Source: Lymantria dispar (Eukaryota > Arthropoda > Insecta > Lepidoptera > Erebidae). Taken from it: a stretch of 64,000 nucleotides of DNA. The translations under genes were made by a program, and so were the position numbers. A model generated the notes under the pieces. It was not told where the DNA came from, did not search any database, and was given only the letters and a program-made list of their open reading frames with translations. Below, piece by piece: positions 61,243 to 64,000 of this stretch. The stretch spans positions 24,215,186 to 24,279,185 of the forward strand of contig CM063462.1 in the NCBI GenBank assembly GCA_032191425.1, in the 5' to 3' direction. The first letter of the stretch is position 1; each line of letters begins with the position of its first letter.

Positions 61243-61465
61243 TTGTCCGTGTGGTGACAAATTAAAAATACCACTCACAACCCCCTCTCTTATTCGTGGG
61301 TGTCGTAAAATATTACTAAGTGATATAATAGACAGATAACAACTATGTAAGATTAGGAAAATTTGGAATAAAGGCCTATACCAACCCGTTTTATCAGTGT
61401 GGTGTAGTAGGTCAATTGTCCTTCTATTTTGAAGATATCTCGAGACTAGGAGTGGGACGTATTAT
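61243..61465 (+). repeat. SINE-A copy, diverged
   Basis: TGTCCGTGTGGTGACAAATT head; ends AGTGGGACGTATTATCATC. Confidence 0.75.
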
Positions 61466-61527
61466 CATCATTACCCTGCTGTTATTCCAATTACTTGGGG
61501 TTAACTCAATATGTAGATTTTTTCATA

Positions 61528-62092
61528 GTCCATCCATCCATCAGCCTACAGACGTCCACTGCTGGACATAGGCCTCCCCACGAGAATGCCACTCGGAACG
61601 GTCCTGCGCTACTTGCATCCAACGGTTCCCTGCGACTTTGAGAATGTCGTCAGTCGACCTGGTGGGGGGTCGTCCTACGTTGCGCCGTCCGATTTGTGGT
61701 CGCCACTCAAGAACCTCTCTTCCCCAACGGTTGTCGGTTCGACGAGCGATGTGGCCTGCCCATTGCCATTTCAACGTGCTAATTCTGCTATGTCGGTTAC
61801 ACCCGTTCTTCTACGGATTGCCGTGTTCCGGATTTTATCACGTAGAGAAATACCGAGCATGGCCCTCTCCATAACACGTTGAGCGACTTTGAGCTTTTTT
61901 ATGAGGCCGACATTTAGAGACCACGTTTCAGTGCCATAAGTCATCGCTGGTAACACACACTGGTTATAAACCTTTGTTTTCAGACACTGCGGAATATTGG
62001 ACGAGAAGATCCTCTTAAGTTTCCCGAACGCTGCCCAGCCGAGTTGGATTCGTCGGCTGACCTCTTTCACGAAATTGGATCTACCTAACTGG
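61528..62092 (-). mobile_element. RTE-like LINE (GHIARR type) 3' fragment
   Basis: Minus-strand frames SRRIQLGWAAFGKLKRIFSS, TYGTETWSLNVGLIKKLKVA, QRVMERAMLGISLRDKIRN and, after a small deletion, KWQWAGHIARRTDNRWGREV and VGRPPTRSTDD. This is the C-terminal end of a lepidopteran endonuclease-reverse transcriptase. The 3' UTR matches CATCATTTCAGCC-type copies. Confidence 0.85.
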
Positions 62093-62134
62093 ACTACTTA
62101 TCCTAGGTAAACATAATGATCAAATTTTTCATAG

Positions 62135-62395
62135 TCATCATCATCTTGCTCTTATCCCAATTACTTGGGGTCGACACAATATGTCATCTGTTTTGACATA
62201 TTGCAAAAAGTTTCGGCAATGACTTTTATGACCGGCCGCCTGCCTGACGTCAACCCTCCTTGGGAATGTAATCGTTGACCCAAATGGTAGGTACCAGATG
62301 GAGTTGGTCCGGGTCAATCTAGGGCTCTTAGTCGTCTTTTACGATACCCACGAGCAAAGCAAGGGTTGGTAGTATTCGAAGCCGCTACCACACAG
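62135..62395 (-). repeat. SINE-C copy (family description)
   Basis: ~260-bp family. On the minus strand: head GTGTGGTAGCGGCTTCGAAT, hairpin GTCGTAAAAGACGAC-like, then a body unlike SINE-A (GATTACATTCCCAAGGAGGG, GGCAGGCGGCCGGTCATAAA) and end AATTGGGATAAGAGCAAGAT plus GATGATG. The head resembles the SINE-A head; the body does not. Confidence 0.75.
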
Positions 62396-62399
62396 CTAT

Positions 62400-62590
62400 C
62401 AATCAAATTTTTCATAGTACATCGCAAAAATTTTGCCAATAATTTTATGACCGGACGCCTGGATGACATTAATCCTTCTTGGGATTGTAATCGTTGACCT
62501 GACGGTATCAGATGGGGTTGGCTCGATGAAAAACTCTTAATCATCTTCCAATATAAAAGTTGGTAGTATTTGTAATCACCACCATGCATC
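62400..62590 (-). repeat. SINE-C copy, second of a tandem pair
   Basis: Diverged. TTTTATGACCGGACGCCTGG and GTTGACCTGACGGTATCAGA blocks. Confidence 0.7.
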
Positions 62591-62754
62591 TTTGGCTATT
62601 TCTGAAGACTTATTTGCAAACGAGAAATCATTGATAATTGTGGCGATTTGAATCTGCGTCTATTGCAAATGGTTTCCAGCAAGCGTGAGTTAAGTCCAAC
62701 GTGTGGTAATTACTTTTCGCTCGCTAATAAGTTTTTCTAGAATATTCCCATCAA

Positions 62755-63182
62755 TATTGGTCATGCTCACATAAGGATCTACTTGCGGTAGCTGCGTGGA
62801 GCGGGTCTCTCCCTTCCCTCCATAGTGGTTGAGGGGAGTGATGGCTGCTCTAGTAGTTAACTCGTGATCGGGTGCCGTTTGTGGGATCTGGTCCAGCCAT
62901 ATTCGTTTAAATTATATTAAGTGTCTTGCGGTTCGAAGGGCATCACACTGGAGCTTGTTCTTACAAAACATGTACACAATTGTATAACTAGTAAGAAGAA
63001 AAAAAAAAAAAATAAAAATAATGACAAGCCCGCTGAGTTTCTTGCCGGATCTTCTCAGTAGCGGTCGCGTTCCGATCCGGTGGTAGTATATTTTTTTTGG
63101 AAATTGTAAACCTGACAATATGTAAGTGCCCTCTCAGGGTTTATGCATAATAAAATAATTTGAATTTGAATTTGAATTTATT
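62755..63182 (+). mobile_element. Jockey-type LINE 3' UTR with (TTTGAA)n end
   Basis: Same 3' UTR as the 38.6-kb copy (CCAGCCATATTC, AGTGATGGCTGCTCTAGTAG). Ends in the AATTTGAATTTGAATTTGAA tract typical of insect Jockey elements. Confidence 0.75.
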
Positions 63183-63210
63183 GGAATATACTAGCTATCA
63201 ATATTGGTAT

Positions 63211-63328
63211 ATATAACTTGTGGTAACGGAGTAAGAATACAATTCATCACACCCTATCCTGCCCTTCCTTTTACGGGACCCACGTGCAAGAGTAGTGGAC
63301 GGTATTCTTATTCAGTCACCACATGGTT
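63211..63328. repeat. SINE-A head-to-head fragments
   Basis: Plus head 63211-63262 is followed by a minus head up to 63328 (TCTTATTCAGTCACCACATG). Confidence 0.6.
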
Positions 63329-63496
63329 AATTTTAATACTATAGAATGAAATTTTATGGCATCTAACGACTACTCTTCTTATTATCAAATTGCCACAGTA
63401 TTCCAGTAGAGGCACTACAGTTATGCCTATAGTCATGAACTTGTCAGCAGCATGACTCTGTCACTACGATTTTATTGTTCATCTCTCCCATATAGG

Positions 63497-63559
63497 TACC
63501 AGCAGCTACGAATGAACTGTCTACTGAGGGAATTTTAATCAAGAACTCTTCTCGTACGG
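63497..63559 (+). CDS. Possible small internal exon, unidentified
   Basis: Acceptor CTCTCCCATATAG and donor GTAAGAAG enclose 63 bp (21 codons, VPAATNELSTEGILIKNSSR + T). Phase 0-0 and surrounded by non-repeat sequence. Too short to identify; may be chance. Confidence 0.25.
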
Positions 63560-63683
63560 TAAGAAGCGATTTGGAAGTGTTAGTCTTGTATTGTATTTAA
63601 TATCTTACTTAGTATTTAAACATGCTATATTAAATAATTTTGAAGGCATTTTATGTAATGTGATGCGGAGGAACAGTTGGGGT

Positions 63684-63790
63684 GTCATCATCATCATCAT
63701 CATTTCAGCTCATATATGTCCCACTGTTGGGCTTGAGCCTCCTTCATAGGAGGGAAATTGACGTACTAAACCATGGGTGTAGTGAAATGT
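63684..63790 (-). repeat. SINE-A 3' part
   Basis: TCATCATCATCATCATCATT, then TCAGCTCATATATGTCCCAC. Confidence 0.72.
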
Positions 63791-64000
63791 TTTACTAATG
63801 CTTTCTTTTTCCAATAAAATCTTCACAAGATGTCATTGACAGGACAGTGTGTGTGCATTGTTGAAGGAAATGATTTGACTTACTGACGGACAATGACTAA
63901 TATCAAGAAATTAAAACCGTGTAGAAAATTGTAACTTGTTTCTGTCAACAATGGGTTCGTATTGCCTGATTGCCAATGCGATACAAGAAAAATAAGAAAA

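Noticed and set aside
432..61465. SINE-A repeats as CRISPR array, tRNA genes or regulatory repeats
   Set aside because: They are dispersed in both orientations at irregular spacing, with no spacer-repeat pattern and no cloverleaf.

Overview
Eukaryotic nuclear DNA, almost certainly from a moth or butterfly (Lepidoptera). The basis is two split insect-type genes with GT-AG introns, and a repeat load made of families typical of Lepidoptera: RTE, R1, Jockey and CR1-like LINEs, several SINEs, Helitrons with A|TC...CTAG|T ends, and a mariner. There are no operons, bacterial signals, rRNA genes or CRISPR arrays. Exon and repeat boundaries were read by eye from the sequence.

Genes. Two host genes lie head to head around 26 kb. 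On the minus strand, 25711 down to 20971, are the first three coding exons of an RGS12/loco-type regulator of G-protein signalling (PDZ, PTB, linker). Its RGS, Ras-binding and GoLoco parts are not in the window, so the intron after exon 3 fills at least the 21 kb down to the left edge. On the plus strand, 26244 to 46327, is a complete 13-exon gene for nucleolar complex protein 3 (Noc3, ribosome biogenesis). All exon phases fit and give 800 residues. The 532 bp between the two start codons probably act as a shared promoter.

Repeats. 0-21 kb: SINE and LINE debris, an intact 1.29-kb mariner (6960-8253), a 3.4-kb CR1/Jockey-like LINE (8413-11793), a hAT-like MITE (17317-18192) and R1-type LINE tails. 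21-46 kb: the genes, with introns packed with repeats, including a 2.2-kb RTE copy, a Jockey remnant split by a palindromic MITE, Tc1/mariner-like MITEs and Helitrons. 46-64 kb: no proven gene. It holds a PIF/Harbinger-like MITE, many short R1 tails with clear target-site duplications, two further SINE families, a repeat with iterated palindromes at its ends, a possible promoter near 52.6-53.1 kb and a possible small exon near 63.5 kb.

Main observations. One roughly 250-bp SINE-like family (here SINE-A) has more than 40 recognisable copies in 64 kb. Its 3' end resembles an RTE LINE tail, and its 5' head is shared with a second family (SINE-C). Another short family looks like a head-plus-tail deletion derivative of the resident CR1-like LINE. 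Several insertions can be dated relative to one another because they interrupt SINE-A copies, and three R1-type copies hit the same few bases of SINE-A. A Helitron ends 11 bp before the exon 8 acceptor of Noc3, so that splice site probably uses Helitron sequence.
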